From Giardia muris (taxonomy: Eukaryota > Fornicata > Diplomonadida > Hexamitidae), in the NCBI GenBank assembly GCA_006247105.1, contig VDLU01000021.1, positions 1 to 18,701 of the forward strand: 18,701 nucleotides of DNA, written 5' to 3'. The translations under genes were made by a program, and so were the position numbers. Below are positions 9,659-18,002 of this stretch, in pieces. The notes below the pieces were generated by a model. That model was not told the DNA's origin, ran no database searches, and saw nothing but the letters and a program-made list of their open reading frames with translations. Within the stretch, counting starts at the first letter, position 1. Each line of letters begins with the position of its first letter.

Positions 9659-10103
9659 GGGTAATTTCCGACGTGCATGAATGGATCAACGAGGATCCCA
9701 CTGTCCCAAGTCATGCCTCCGTGAACCTACAGACCCGGGAACGGGCGGGTGTTGGTCGGCGGGGCAAGAAGACCCTTTTGAGCTTGACTCCAATCCGATC
9801 CTGGGGGATGGGATCATCGGTGCAGCATACAGGGGAGGCCGCTTCCATGAGATACCCTGACGTTGTTCACCATCCCACTCACCGACTTACATCGGCACAC
9901 GGTCGGATGGGGAGTTTGGCTGGGGCGGCGCGCCTGCTAGATCACACCGCAGGCGTCCTATGGTAAGCTCAGTGAGGTCGGAAACCTCACGTGGAGCATA
10001 AGGGCATAAGCTTACTTGACTAGTACCCCCTGTCCCGGTACTTGCCGTGAAAGCGTGGCCTAACGATCCTTCAACCGCTCCGGTAATCCGAGCGTGGAGG
10101 TGA

Positions 10104-10147
<44 letters not shown>

Positions 10148-10149
10148 CC

Positions 10150-10193
<44 letters not shown>

Positions 10194-10243
10194 CCGTCCG
10201 CATGCATCGGTGCGGAAGCGTCGGATTGTTCACCCGTCTAAGG

Positions 10244-10287
<44 letters not shown>

Positions 10288-10550
10288 TCCTACCGACCAT
10301 CTCCATGCGTCCAGTACGTCGGGTCAGTACGAGAGGAACACCCGTCGCGAGCCTCCGATCTCCCGGTTGTTTGACTTGACAGTGCCGGTCTGTCGCGCTC
10401 GGGGGACTAGCACTGAACGCCTCTAAGTGTCCATCCCACCTACTCGCATGGGTTGAGGGGCTTCCCCTCGATTCGCCCGGGTTGACGACCCTTTTCTCCG
10501 ACCTACTGTACGGCGTGGAGCTTCTTGCGACCGCCTGAGGTTTGGTTCGG
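7876..10550 (+). rRNA. Large-subunit (28S-like) rRNA, unit 1
   Basis: This is the core RNA of the large ribosomal subunit. Landmarks are AACTTAAGCATATCAGTA (7910), ACCAACCGGGATTCC with TTAGCGGCGAGCGA (7945-7976), CTATGACTCTCTTAAGGTAG (9625), GGGGCAAGAAGACCC (9761), CCACAGGGATAACTGGCT (10115, peptidyl-transferase region), the sarcin-ricin loop AGTACGAGAGGAAC (10326), and TGAACGCCTCTAAGTG (10413). At about 2.67 kb it is short for a eukaryote, with reduced expansion segments as in Giardia. No intron interrupts the usual group I or R2 insertion site near 9625. The 3' end is estimated to within about 30 nt. Confidence 0.95.
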
Positions 10551-10554
10551 GTTG

Positions 10555-10910
10555 GCATTCCCCCCGAGCCCCCGAGGGTCGAAGACCTGAGGGGGTGAGG
10601 GAAGGGCCGGAACAACCCCCCCGAGGGTCGTGAGACCCGAAGGGGGGGCCGGAAGCGAGGCCCCCCGCCCCGAGGAAGACCTGAAGGGGGGTGAGGGCAT
10701 CCCCCGTCATACCAGGGGGGTGGGAAGGGCTCCCCTCCGGTCGTGGGACCAGGGGGGTGAGGGCCCCCGGTCGTAAGGGGGCATCCCCGAGGGGTGAGAC
10801 TTGAGGCGCCGAGGGTCATACCAGGGGGGGTGAGGGCCCCAAGGGGGGGCGTCCCCCGCCCGGATCGACCTGAAGCGAGATCAGACCCCCGTGGGTCGAA
10901 GGCCCGGGTA
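10555..10910 (+). repeat. G-rich degenerate repeats directly after LSU
   Basis: Imperfect repeats recur here: GAAGACCTGA followed by a G run and TGAGGG at 10581 and 10675, GTCATACCAGGGGG at 10706 and 10815, and GAGGGTCG at several places. Runs of five to seven G with short loops, for example 10824-10848, could form quadruplexes on the + strand and RNA. The block is repeated in copy 2 from about 18007 to 18358 with four single-base losses. It may lie in the 3' ETS or termination zone; this is inference. Confidence 0.6.
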
Positions 10911-11185
10911 CGGGGGCCTACAGAAGGATACCAGATTTGGAACGGTTACAGTGGATTTTGGATCCGGACTCGAGATCAAAAGACCGGAGGGGCGAGGGCG
11001 GGTCCGCGGGTCCCTCGAACGGGGGGTCGTACAGGGGTCCCCCGTGGGCCCACGGCCGTCCCCCTGGGCACGGAACGGATCGGGGGTCCATGCCCTGGCC
11101 CGGGAGTCCACATGGGTCCTCACGGGGGCCTTCCCTCCAGGGGTCATTCGAGGTGTCCCCGGGGGTCCCCTGGGTCCATGGGGCC

Positions 11186-11201
11186 CTTGAAGTCCTTCAA
11201 G
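11186..11201. repeat. 16-bp near-palindrome in spacer
   Basis: CTTGAAG, then TC, then CTTCAAG forms a perfect 7-bp inverted repeat with a 2-bp centre in very GC-rich sequence. It is also present in copy 2 near 18634-18649. It could be a protein-binding site or chance; no role is known. Confidence 0.5.
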
Positions 11202-12095
11202 ATGAACGGGGACGGGGGGCCCGGTCCCTCACGGGGTGGGCCCTCACACGGGGGGGCTCATGGCTCCATCGGGGACGGGGACTGGGGTCCGACCCCCCCG
11301 CCCTCCTTCGAGGGATCCGGGTCATCGGACCATGTGGTCATATGGATGGGCCTTCGGGGGGCCACGGTCCCCTCGGGGGTGGGTCATCGAATGGGATGGG
11401 GGACCATCTTCCCCTTTCCATAGCCCTGGGTCCCCCTCGAGTCCTCCATGAACGGGGGTCCACGGGGCCTTCGTGGGTCTCCTGGGCCGGGCCGAACCAG
11501 GGGATTCCCGTGGGGTCCGACTCCCCCTTGAATCTCTGGGGGTCTCGAGCGGGGACCCAGATCCACGCCCCCACAGGTCCATGGACCTTCATGGGTGGGG
11601 GGTGGTCCATCATACGGATGGGGGTTCCTTCGGTCGGGGGTCCGTCCGGTCCTCACGGGACAGGATCCAGGGGGCCTTCACGTCCCCTCATACGGGCCAC
11701 ATGGACCGGGTCATCAGGGGGATCCGGGTCATCATATGGGGCCCGGGCCTCATATCCATGGACGGGGACTCCCCCACGGGGCGGGCCCCCTTCATCGATC
11801 GGGTCCCTCACGGATCCTTCAGAGGGTGAAGATCGGACACGGCATCATGGGACTTTCAGGCCCCCACGGGTCATCGGACGGACGATCGAACGGGCCCCCG
11901 AGGGCACGAGTAGAGGTAGTGGGTCCATGGGGCCCGGGACGACGCTCATCATTCCAGACGGGAGGGAACCCTTCCCGCTTTCTCCTTCATTCAAGTTTAG
12001 GACCGGAGGGGCGCCGAAGCGACGGGCCCCCTCAGAGGGGGACCGAAGGGGCGGCCCGAAGGGCGAGGCCACTGTGGGCACCGGTCACTGACTGG

Positions 12096-12528
12096 GCGTG
12101 TCTGCGTCCCCGCGGGCGGCCCGCGTCTCCGTGTCCCTCGCATCTCTCGCATCTCCCGCGTCTCTCATCACCTCTCATCACTTATTATCGTCCCTTATCG
12201 TGTCTCGTGTCCCTTATCGTCTCTTATCATCTCTTATCGTCCCCCGTCATCTCTCATCGCTCTCATCGCGTCCCCAGCCCCCCCACTCCTCTCGTGGATC
12301 CCCCTGGCCCCTCTCATGGATCCTCATGGATCCTCATGATCCTCATGCCCCCCATGCCCCCCTGACTCCTCTTGAATCACCTCGTGGCCCCCCCTCTCAG
12401 GCCTCCCCCCTTCCTCCCTCAGCCCTCCCCACGCCTGCACACACTCCCCCCCATCCCTCTACCACGTCGGGGAGCCCTCTCCCACATCCGTCTGACTCGT
12501 CCCCCCAACCCCCAGGTCTCCAGATCCT
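12096..12528 (+). repeat. Pyrimidine-rich tract with short repeats
   Basis: The + strand is dominated by C and T over about 430 bp. At 12140-12275 it consists of degenerate CTCATC / CTTATCGTC units of 8-12 bp. At 12314-12342 a 10-bp unit TCATGGATCC is repeated in tandem about three times. Such tracts can form triplex DNA or stop RNA polymerase. It lies about 1.5 kb after the LSU and about 0.4 kb before the first promoter-like box, so a terminator or fork-barrier role is possible but not shown. Confidence 0.6.
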
Positions 12529-12560
12529 CCTGGATTAATATTTACTAATGAAAATCCAGG
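12529..12560. repeat. AT-rich hairpin in the spacer
   Basis: CCTGGATT at 12529-12536 and AATCCAGG at 12553-12560 form a perfect 8-bp inverted repeat around a 16-nt loop made almost only of A and T (AATATTTACTAATGAA). It is one of the most AT-rich spots of the spacer and sits at the boundary between the pyrimidine tract and the G-rich block. It could be a terminator, an unwinding element or an AT-rich initiator. Confidence 0.55.
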
Positions 12561-12840
12561 GGAATCCCGGACAATAGAGGGTTCGATCCATCATCTCGTC
12601 CCATGGGACTCCCGTCCCCCCTGCACCCTTTCGACGGTGTTACGTGACTGTGCACGCAGTGGGAGGGCCGTGGGGGTCGTGGGGATGGCAGGAGACTTGC
12701 ATGGGGTCATCCTTGGGGACGGGTCGAGAGGGATGGAGGGGCCACCTAAGGGCCTTGTGGGGGCCTATGAGGGATCTTTGGGGGGTCGGGGGGCTCCCGG
12801 GACGCTCCTGGGCCGGGGACGGGTCGAGGCCTGGTGGGCC
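12561..12840 (+). other. G-rich spacer block without gene
   Basis: About 280 bp is rich in G on the + strand, with no supported gene. GTTCGATCC near 12581 resembles a tRNA B box, but no cloverleaf can be formed around it. The block ends in GGGCCATTTTTTGAAAC, a short T run just before promoter-like module C. Confidence 0.4.
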
Positions 12841-12934
12841 ATTTTTTGAAACTCGACTTCGGACACCAACTTACACCTAAAATCGAGCAGAAAGTGCACG
12901 AAAGATGGAGGCCGACTTTCGGCTACTATAGGGG
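12841..12934 (+). promoter_or_regulatory. Promoter-like module C (distal spacer promoter candidate)
   Basis: A T run (ATTTTTTGAAAC, 12841) and an AT-richer stretch lead into the box 12901-12934 (AAAGATGGAGGCCGACTTT, then CGGCTACTATAGGGG). The box matches that of modules B and E apart from one base and shares the TATAGGG end. It lies about 760 nt upstream of SSU copy 2 and has no counterpart at the left array edge. Role inferred. Confidence 0.45.
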
Positions 12935-12967
12935 AAGGAGGAAGGCCGGGCCCCGGGGGACGGGGGA

Positions 12968-13071
12968 CGAAGTGCTGCCGCGGGGCGGGGAGGAGAAGGA
13001 TCGGAGGGGTCACCTGGGGACCCTCAATAAGTGGACGAAAGGTGGAGGCCGACTTTCCGCTACTGTAGGGG
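12968..13071 (+). promoter_or_regulatory. Promoter-like module D (spacer promoter candidate)
   Basis: GACGAAGTGCTGCCG at the left and CCCTCAATAAGTGG further on resemble modules B and E. The box 13038-13071 ends CCGCTACTGTAGGGG, the same variant as module A. It lies about 620 nt upstream of SSU copy 2, directly before the minisatellite. Two box types (TATAGGG and TGTAGGG) alternate along the spacer. Role inferred. Confidence 0.45.
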
Positions 13072-13116
13072 CCAGGAGGCCGGGGCCCGGGGGCCCGAAG
13101 GGGCGAGGCCGGCCGA

Positions 13117-13399
13117 GGGCCCGCCCCCCCTCAAATCGGACGGGGGGAGGGGCGAGAGGCCCCCAAATCGGACGGGGAGGAGGGCTCCAGGGCCCGCCCC
13201 CCCTCAAATCGAACGGGGGGAGGGGCGAGAGGCCCCCAAATCGGACGGGGAGGAGGGCTCCAGGGCCCGCCCCCCTCAAATCGAACGGGGGAGGGGCGAG
13301 AGGCCCCCAAATCGGACGGGGAGGAGGGCTCCAGGGCCCGCCCCCCCTCAAATCGAACGGGGGAGGGGCGAGAGGCCCCCAAATCGGACGGGGAGGAGG
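13117..13399 (+). repeat. 72-bp GC-rich minisatellite, about four copies
   Basis: TCAAATCG recurs at 13131, 13204, 13276 and 13348, giving periods of 73, 72 and 72 bp. Each unit holds two AAATCG(G/A)ACGGGG half-units separated by GAGGGGCGAGAGGCCCC or AGGAGGGCTCCAGGGCCCG, so the ancestral unit was probably about 36 bp. Only one copy is present at 5883-5945. Tandem enhancer repeats next to Pol I promoters are known in other eukaryotes; a similar role is possible but unproven. Confidence 0.9.
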
Positions 13400-13459
13400 C
13401 CCCCTCCGAACGGCCCCCTCCCCCCTCGGTCTTCCTCCCTCCCCCCCTCGCCCGGTCCT

Positions 13460-13575
13460 GAACGAAGTGCCGTCGCAGGGAGGGGAGTGAGCTGGGGAAG
13501 AAGGACCACAACCCCCACCTAGAGACCTTCAATAAGTGGCCCAAAGATGGAGGCCGATTTTCGGCTACTATAGGG
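13460..13575 (+). promoter_or_regulatory. Candidate rRNA gene promoter (module E), unit 2
   Basis: This is the counterpart of module B: GAACGAAGTGCCG at the left, GGACCACAACCCCCACC, CCTTCAATAAG at 13526-13536, and the box 13543-13575 ending GGCTACTATAGGG. It lies about 120 nt upstream of the SSU of unit 2. Compared with B it has GG-CCC for GC-TCC before the box and a GATGGAGG instead of GATGAAGG core. Being internal to the array, it is the better representative of the active promoter. Confidence 0.5.
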
Positions 13576-13690
13576 AAGGCACGACGAGGCCGGACCGGGA
13601 CGAGAAGACCCACCCGACGACGAGTGTGGATCGTACGACGAGAGGACGGAAGGGCCGGCCCACAACGGACGGATCGACCGATCGACAGAC
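13576..13690 (+). other. Putative 5' external transcribed spacer, unit 2
   Basis: This stretch of about 115 nt has the same sequence and length as the copy before unit 1. It runs from the candidate start point to the mature SSU. Confidence 0.45.
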
Positions 13691-15120
13691 CATCCGGTTG
13701 ATCCTGCCGGAGTACTACGCTACCCCCAAGGACAAAAGCCATGCAAGCGGACACGAGGTATGAAGTGGCGGACGGCTCGGTACAACGGTACGAGTCTGAC
13801 CGGGGGTGAAGGCTAGACGGATACCGCTGGCAACCCAGCGCCAAGACGAGTGCTCAAGAGCGGGGAAGGAAAGCACGCGATGGAGCGAATGCCCGGATGA
13901 GGTTCCGAGGTATTACCTAGTCGGTAGAGTAGTGGTCTACGGAGGGGATGATGCCTGGCGGAGGATCAGGGTTTGACTCCGGAGAACGGGCCTGAGAGAC
14001 GGCCCGTACATCCAAGGACGGCAGCAGGCGCGGAACTTGCCCAATGCGTGAAGGCGTGAGGCAGCAACGGGGGATCCCATGAAATGGGAAGACTGGGGGG
14101 TAGATGACCCCAGCACAAGTCGAGGGAAAGGTCTGGTGCCAGCAGCCGCGGTAATTCCAGCTCGGCAGGCGTCGTACGGCGCTGTTGCAGTTAAAACGTC
14201 CGGAGTCGAGACGTCCAGCCGGGAGGAAAGAGGAGCGCTTAAGGCGGGAGTGAGTACGAGAAAGCCCGGGACGGACATGAAGGTGAATGGGTAAGGGCAT
14301 GTGTATTGGTGGGGGACGGGTGAAATAGGATGATCCGACCAAGACAGACAAAGGCGTAGGCACTTGCCAAGACCATATCAGTCGAACCAGGACGAAGCCC
14401 GGGGGCGAGAAGGCGATTAGACACCACCGTATTCCCGGGCGTAAACGATGCCACCGAGAGACTGGCCAGGTCGTCAGGATCGAAGGGAAACCGATCAGGG
14501 TACGGGCTCTGGGGGGAGTATGGCCGCAAGGCTGGAACTTGAAGGCATTGACGGAGGGGTACCACCAGACGTGGAGTCTGCGGCTCAATTTGACTCAACG
14601 CGAACACCTTACCAGGCCCAGACGTACGGAGGATCGACGGTTGAGAGGACCTTCGTGATCGTACGAGTGGTGGTGCATGGCCGTTCACAGCCCGTGGCTT
14701 GAGCCGTCTGCTTGACTGCGACAACGAGCGAGACCCTAACCTGGATGGGACCGCCAATGGTGAATTGGAGGAAGGTGGGGCGATAACAGGTCTGTGATGC
14801 CCTTAGACGCCCTGGGCTGCACGCGTACTACACTGTGGGGATGAAACCACGTCGAGTTGTGAAGCTTGATGAGATCAAACCCCCACGTGGTTGGGATCGT
14901 GGACTGGAACGTCCTCGTGAACCTGGAATGTCTAGTAGGCGTAGGTCATCAATCTACGCCGGATACGTCCCTGCCCCTTGTACACACCGCCCGTCGCTCC
15001 TACCGACTGGGTCTTCTGGCGAGCTCCTGGGAGGGATGAACCGAACAGGGACGAACCGCGAGGCTTGGAGGAAGGAGAAGTCGTAACAAGGTATCCGTAG
15101 GTGAACCTGCGGATGGATCC
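13691..15120 (+). rRNA. Small-subunit (16S-like/18S) rRNA, unit 2
   Basis: This is a second complete copy, with no difference from the first seen by eye. The start CATCCGGTTGATCCTGCCGG, the 530-loop motif at 14136, TTGTACACACCGCCCGTC at 14979 and the 3' end GAACCTGCGGATGGATCC are all present at offset 7,452. The identity fits concerted evolution of the array. Confidence 0.97.
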
Positions 15121-15159
15121 ATCGAGAGGGAAGGTACGAGGATGAAGGCAATGAGATGA
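15121..15159 (+). other. ITS1, unit 2
   Basis: This spacer is the same as the unit 1 copy, about 39 nt. The right boundary is approximate. Confidence 0.7.
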
Positions 15160-15282
15160 CGCGACCCGGTGGATGCCTTGGCTCGGGGGACGATGAAGGA
15201 CGTGGCTGACGACGATACTCGATGTGGTCCAAGCACGTGACATCGATCTTCGAATGGATCATCGGGGTGGTGGGGTGATCTA
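15160..15282 (+). rRNA. 5.8S rRNA, unit 2
   Basis: This is the second copy. CGGTGGATGCCTTGGCTC is at 15167 and CGATGAAGGACG at 15191. The 3' arm at 15260-15275 is complementary to the LSU start at 15332-15347. Ends are estimated from that helix. Confidence 0.9.
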
Positions 15283-15327
15283 CGAACTGGGTTGTTCGAG
15301 GGGTTGAACGATGGGGAATGAGATGAG
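15283..15327 (+). other. ITS2, unit 2
   Basis: This spacer is the same as the unit 1 copy, about 45 nt, with approximate boundaries. Confidence 0.6.
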
Positions 15328-17058
15328 GATCCCCCCCCACTCCGATGAAGATGACGGGTGGAACTTAAGCATATCAGTACGCCCAGGAGAAGACACCAAC
15401 CGGGATTCCTTGATTAGCGGCGAGCGATCCAGGAGTAGTCCGACCTCGAAGCGATGAGCGTTGTGAGGACTGGGGGGATGTCCTAAACCCGAAGATGGGT
15501 TGAAACCCACACCAAGGAGGGTGCCAGTCCCGTAGGGATGGACACAACCCCAACGACGAGTACCTCTGCTTGAGAGTGTAGAGGGAAGAGGAGGTGGTAC
15601 CCTTCTAAGGCTAAATACCGCCCCGAGACCGATAGAGGACCAAGTAGTGCGAACGAAAGGTGAGAAGGATGCCGACCCAGGCACGTCAAAAGACCCTGAA
15701 CCCGGGAGGCGACTCCCGACCTGTCGATGATCGATTGGTCGGGCCCGTCTCGAAACACGGACCGAGGAGTTAGGACCGATCGCGAGTCATGTGGCAAAGG
15801 GAAGTCAAGACTTCAAGGGGCCCCTTACAAGGGCAGAGCGATCGGTCCTAGACCCGAAAGGTGGTGATCTACACTTGACCAGGGTGAAGCCAGACGAAAG
15901 CCTGGTGGAGGCCCATCCCGGTGCTGACGTGCAAATCGCTCGGTCGAGTTGAGTGTAGGGGCGAAAGACTCATCGAACCACCTGGTAGCTGGTTACCTCC
16001 GAAATGTCTCCCAGGATAGCCGACATCATGAACAGCTGCCCTAGGTAAGGCCACGATCGGTGGGAGTAGGGAGGTCACTCCTTATCCACCCCTCGAACCA
16101 TGAACAAGGGTGGAGCGGGGCCAACTTGTGTGGGCCCCCTCAACAGTGTTGATGTCGAGTGGGCCTCTCCTGGTAAGCAGGACGGGCAAGACGGGATGAA
16201 CCGACAGTCGGGGGAAGGTGTGGAAGTGTATGCTCGATCAAACGGTGTCCGTCGATCGTGACAGCTGGAAGGTGGCCTTAACAGTAGGAAGCCTCTAAGG
16301 AGTGTGTAACAACCCACCAGCCGAATCGAGGGGCCCGGAAAATGGAACACGCCGAAGCATACGATCGGAACCCGACCGAGATGTGTCTCGGGTAGGAGGT
16401 CGTCATGATCGAGTCGAAGCCATGGGGTGACACGTGGTGGATCGAGTCATGATTGCTGATCTCGGTAGTAGTAGCCATTACTCCATCTGGAGGCCTGACG
16501 TGGAGATGGGTTCCGTATCCCTGTCGATCAGATACGGGTGACACGATCCTAAGTCCGATGGTGTACGCCGTACCATGGGGTCATCCTCACAGGACGATAG
16601 GGCTGACCGGTTAACATCCCGGTGGTATGATGGGGTCTTGGTGACATCCTTTCACAACGGTACATGAACGAAGCACATGGTGGGAGTCATCCCGTCCTAC
16701 CCCAGTCCCCCCATGGCCAGTAGTACTTCAGGTCGTGCATGGCCATGATGGATCACATGTCCCTTCGGTCATCCATGAAACCCGTTGTGTCCCCCCCATC
16801 CTGATCGTACCACAACCGCAACAGGACTCCAAGGTGATCAGCCTCTAGGCGGGAGAGACCATGACTCAGGGAAGTCGGCAAACTAGCTCCGTAACCTCGG
16901 GAGAAGGAGTGGCTCTGATCGATCAGAACCGGCACGGACCGAGGGATCCCGACTGTCTACTAACAACATAGCGTCGTGCCAGTCGTCATGGATGCGTACA
17001 CGACGTGATTTCTGCCCAGTGCCATGACCGTCACCATGAAGAGGTTCATCCAAGCCCT

Positions 17059-17110
<52 letters not shown>

Positions 17111-17555
17111 GGGTAATTTCCGACGTGCATGAATGGATCAACGAGGATCCCACTGTCCCAAGTCATGCCTCCGTGAACCTACAGACCCGGGAACGGGCGG
17201 GTGTTGGTCGGCGGGGCAAGAAGACCCTTTTGAGCTTGACTCCAATCCGATCCTGGGGGATGGGATCATCGGTGCAGCATACAGGGGAGGCCGCTTCCAT
17301 GAGATACCCTGACGTTGTTCACCATCCCACTCACCGACTTACATCGGCACACGGTCGGATGGGGAGTTTGGCTGGGGCGGCGCGCCTGCTAGATCACACC
17401 GCAGGCGTCCTATGGTAAGCTCAGTGAGGTCGGAAACCTCACGTGGAGCATAAGGGCATAAGCTTACTTGACTAGTACCCCCTGTCCCGGTACTTGCCGT
17501 GAAAGCGTGGCCTAACGATCCTTCAACCGCTCCGGTAATCCGAGCGTGGAGGTGA

Positions 17556-17599
<44 letters not shown>

Positions 17600-17601
17600 C
17601 C

Positions 17602-17645
<44 letters not shown>

Positions 17646-17695
17646 CCGTCCGCATGCATCGGTGCGGAAGCGTCGGATTGTTCACCCGTCTAAGG

Positions 17696-17739
<44 letters not shown>

Positions 17740-18002
17740 TCCTACCGACCATCTCCATGCGTCCAGTACGTCGGGTCAGTACGAGAGGAACACCCGTCGC
17801 GAGCCTCCGATCTCCCGGTTGTTTGACTTGACAGTGCCGGTCTGTCGCGCTCGGGGGACTAGCACTGAACGCCTCTAAGTGTCCATCCCACCTACTCGCA
17901 TGGGTTGAGGGGCTTCCCCTCGATTCGCCCGGGTTGACGACCCTTTTCTCCGACCTACTGTACGGCGTGGAGCTTCTTGCGACCGCCTGAGGTTTGGTTC
18001 GG
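15328..18002 (+). rRNA. Large-subunit (28S-like) rRNA, unit 2
   Basis: This is the second copy, with all the landmarks of the first at offset 7,452: AACTTAAGCATATCAGTA at 15362, CTATGACTCTCTTAAGGTAG at 17077, CCACAGGGATAACTGGCT at 17567 and the sarcin-ricin loop at 17778. It is complete and without an intron. The 3' end is estimated; homopolymer differences between the two copies begin just after it (near 18012). Confidence 0.95.

Larger units (their letters stand above)
5746..13037 (+). repeat. rDNA tandem array, copy 1 (leftmost copy)
   Basis: This is the first copy of the tandem rDNA unit. Alignment with copy 2 is clear from 5803 (matching 13038); 5746-5802 resembles the spacer module only in part. 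From box to box this copy is 7,235 bp (5803 to 13038). SSU start to SSU start is 7,452 bp. The 217-bp difference equals three copies of the 72-bp spacer minisatellite. The leftmost copy lacks the distal promoter-like box present in the internal spacer, as expected for an array edge. Confidence 0.85.
10551..13690 (+). other. Intergenic spacer between rDNA unit 1 and unit 2 (includes ETS)
   Basis: A spacer of about 3.1 kb with strong strand asymmetry in blocks: G-rich degenerate repeats (10555-10910), a GC-rich stop-poor block (10911-12095), a pyrimidine tract (12096-12528), an AT-rich hairpin, another G-rich block (12561-12840), then promoter-like modules C, D and E with a minisatellite between D and E. 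Long open frames here reflect the scarcity of A/T rather than coding. The spacer explains why this unit is larger than that of G. duodenalis. Confidence 0.85.

Noticed and set aside
9622..9660. Possible group I intron or R2-type retroelement at the conserved LSU target site
   Set aside because: CTATGACTCTCTTAAGGTAG continues directly into AAATGCCTCGTC in both units, so the site is uninterrupted.
10937..12091. 384-codon open frame on the plus strand in the rDNA spacer
   Set aside because: It lies in a very GC-rich spacer where stops are rare, has a low-complexity Gly/Pro/Ser/Arg product, and several overlapping frames on both strands are just as open.
12577..12600. tRNA-like B box (GGGTTCGATCC)
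   Set aside because: It is one base short of the consensus and has no matching stem, A box or acceptor pairing around it.
13117..13399. CRISPR-like array
   Set aside because: The repeats are contiguous tandem units without unique spacers in a eukaryotic rDNA spacer, so this is a minisatellite.
12834..13490. 218-codon open frame over the minisatellite, with repeated residues
   Set aside because: The repeat pattern comes from the 72-bp DNA repeat (a multiple of three). It crosses promoter-like boxes, and the equivalent in unit 1 is different.
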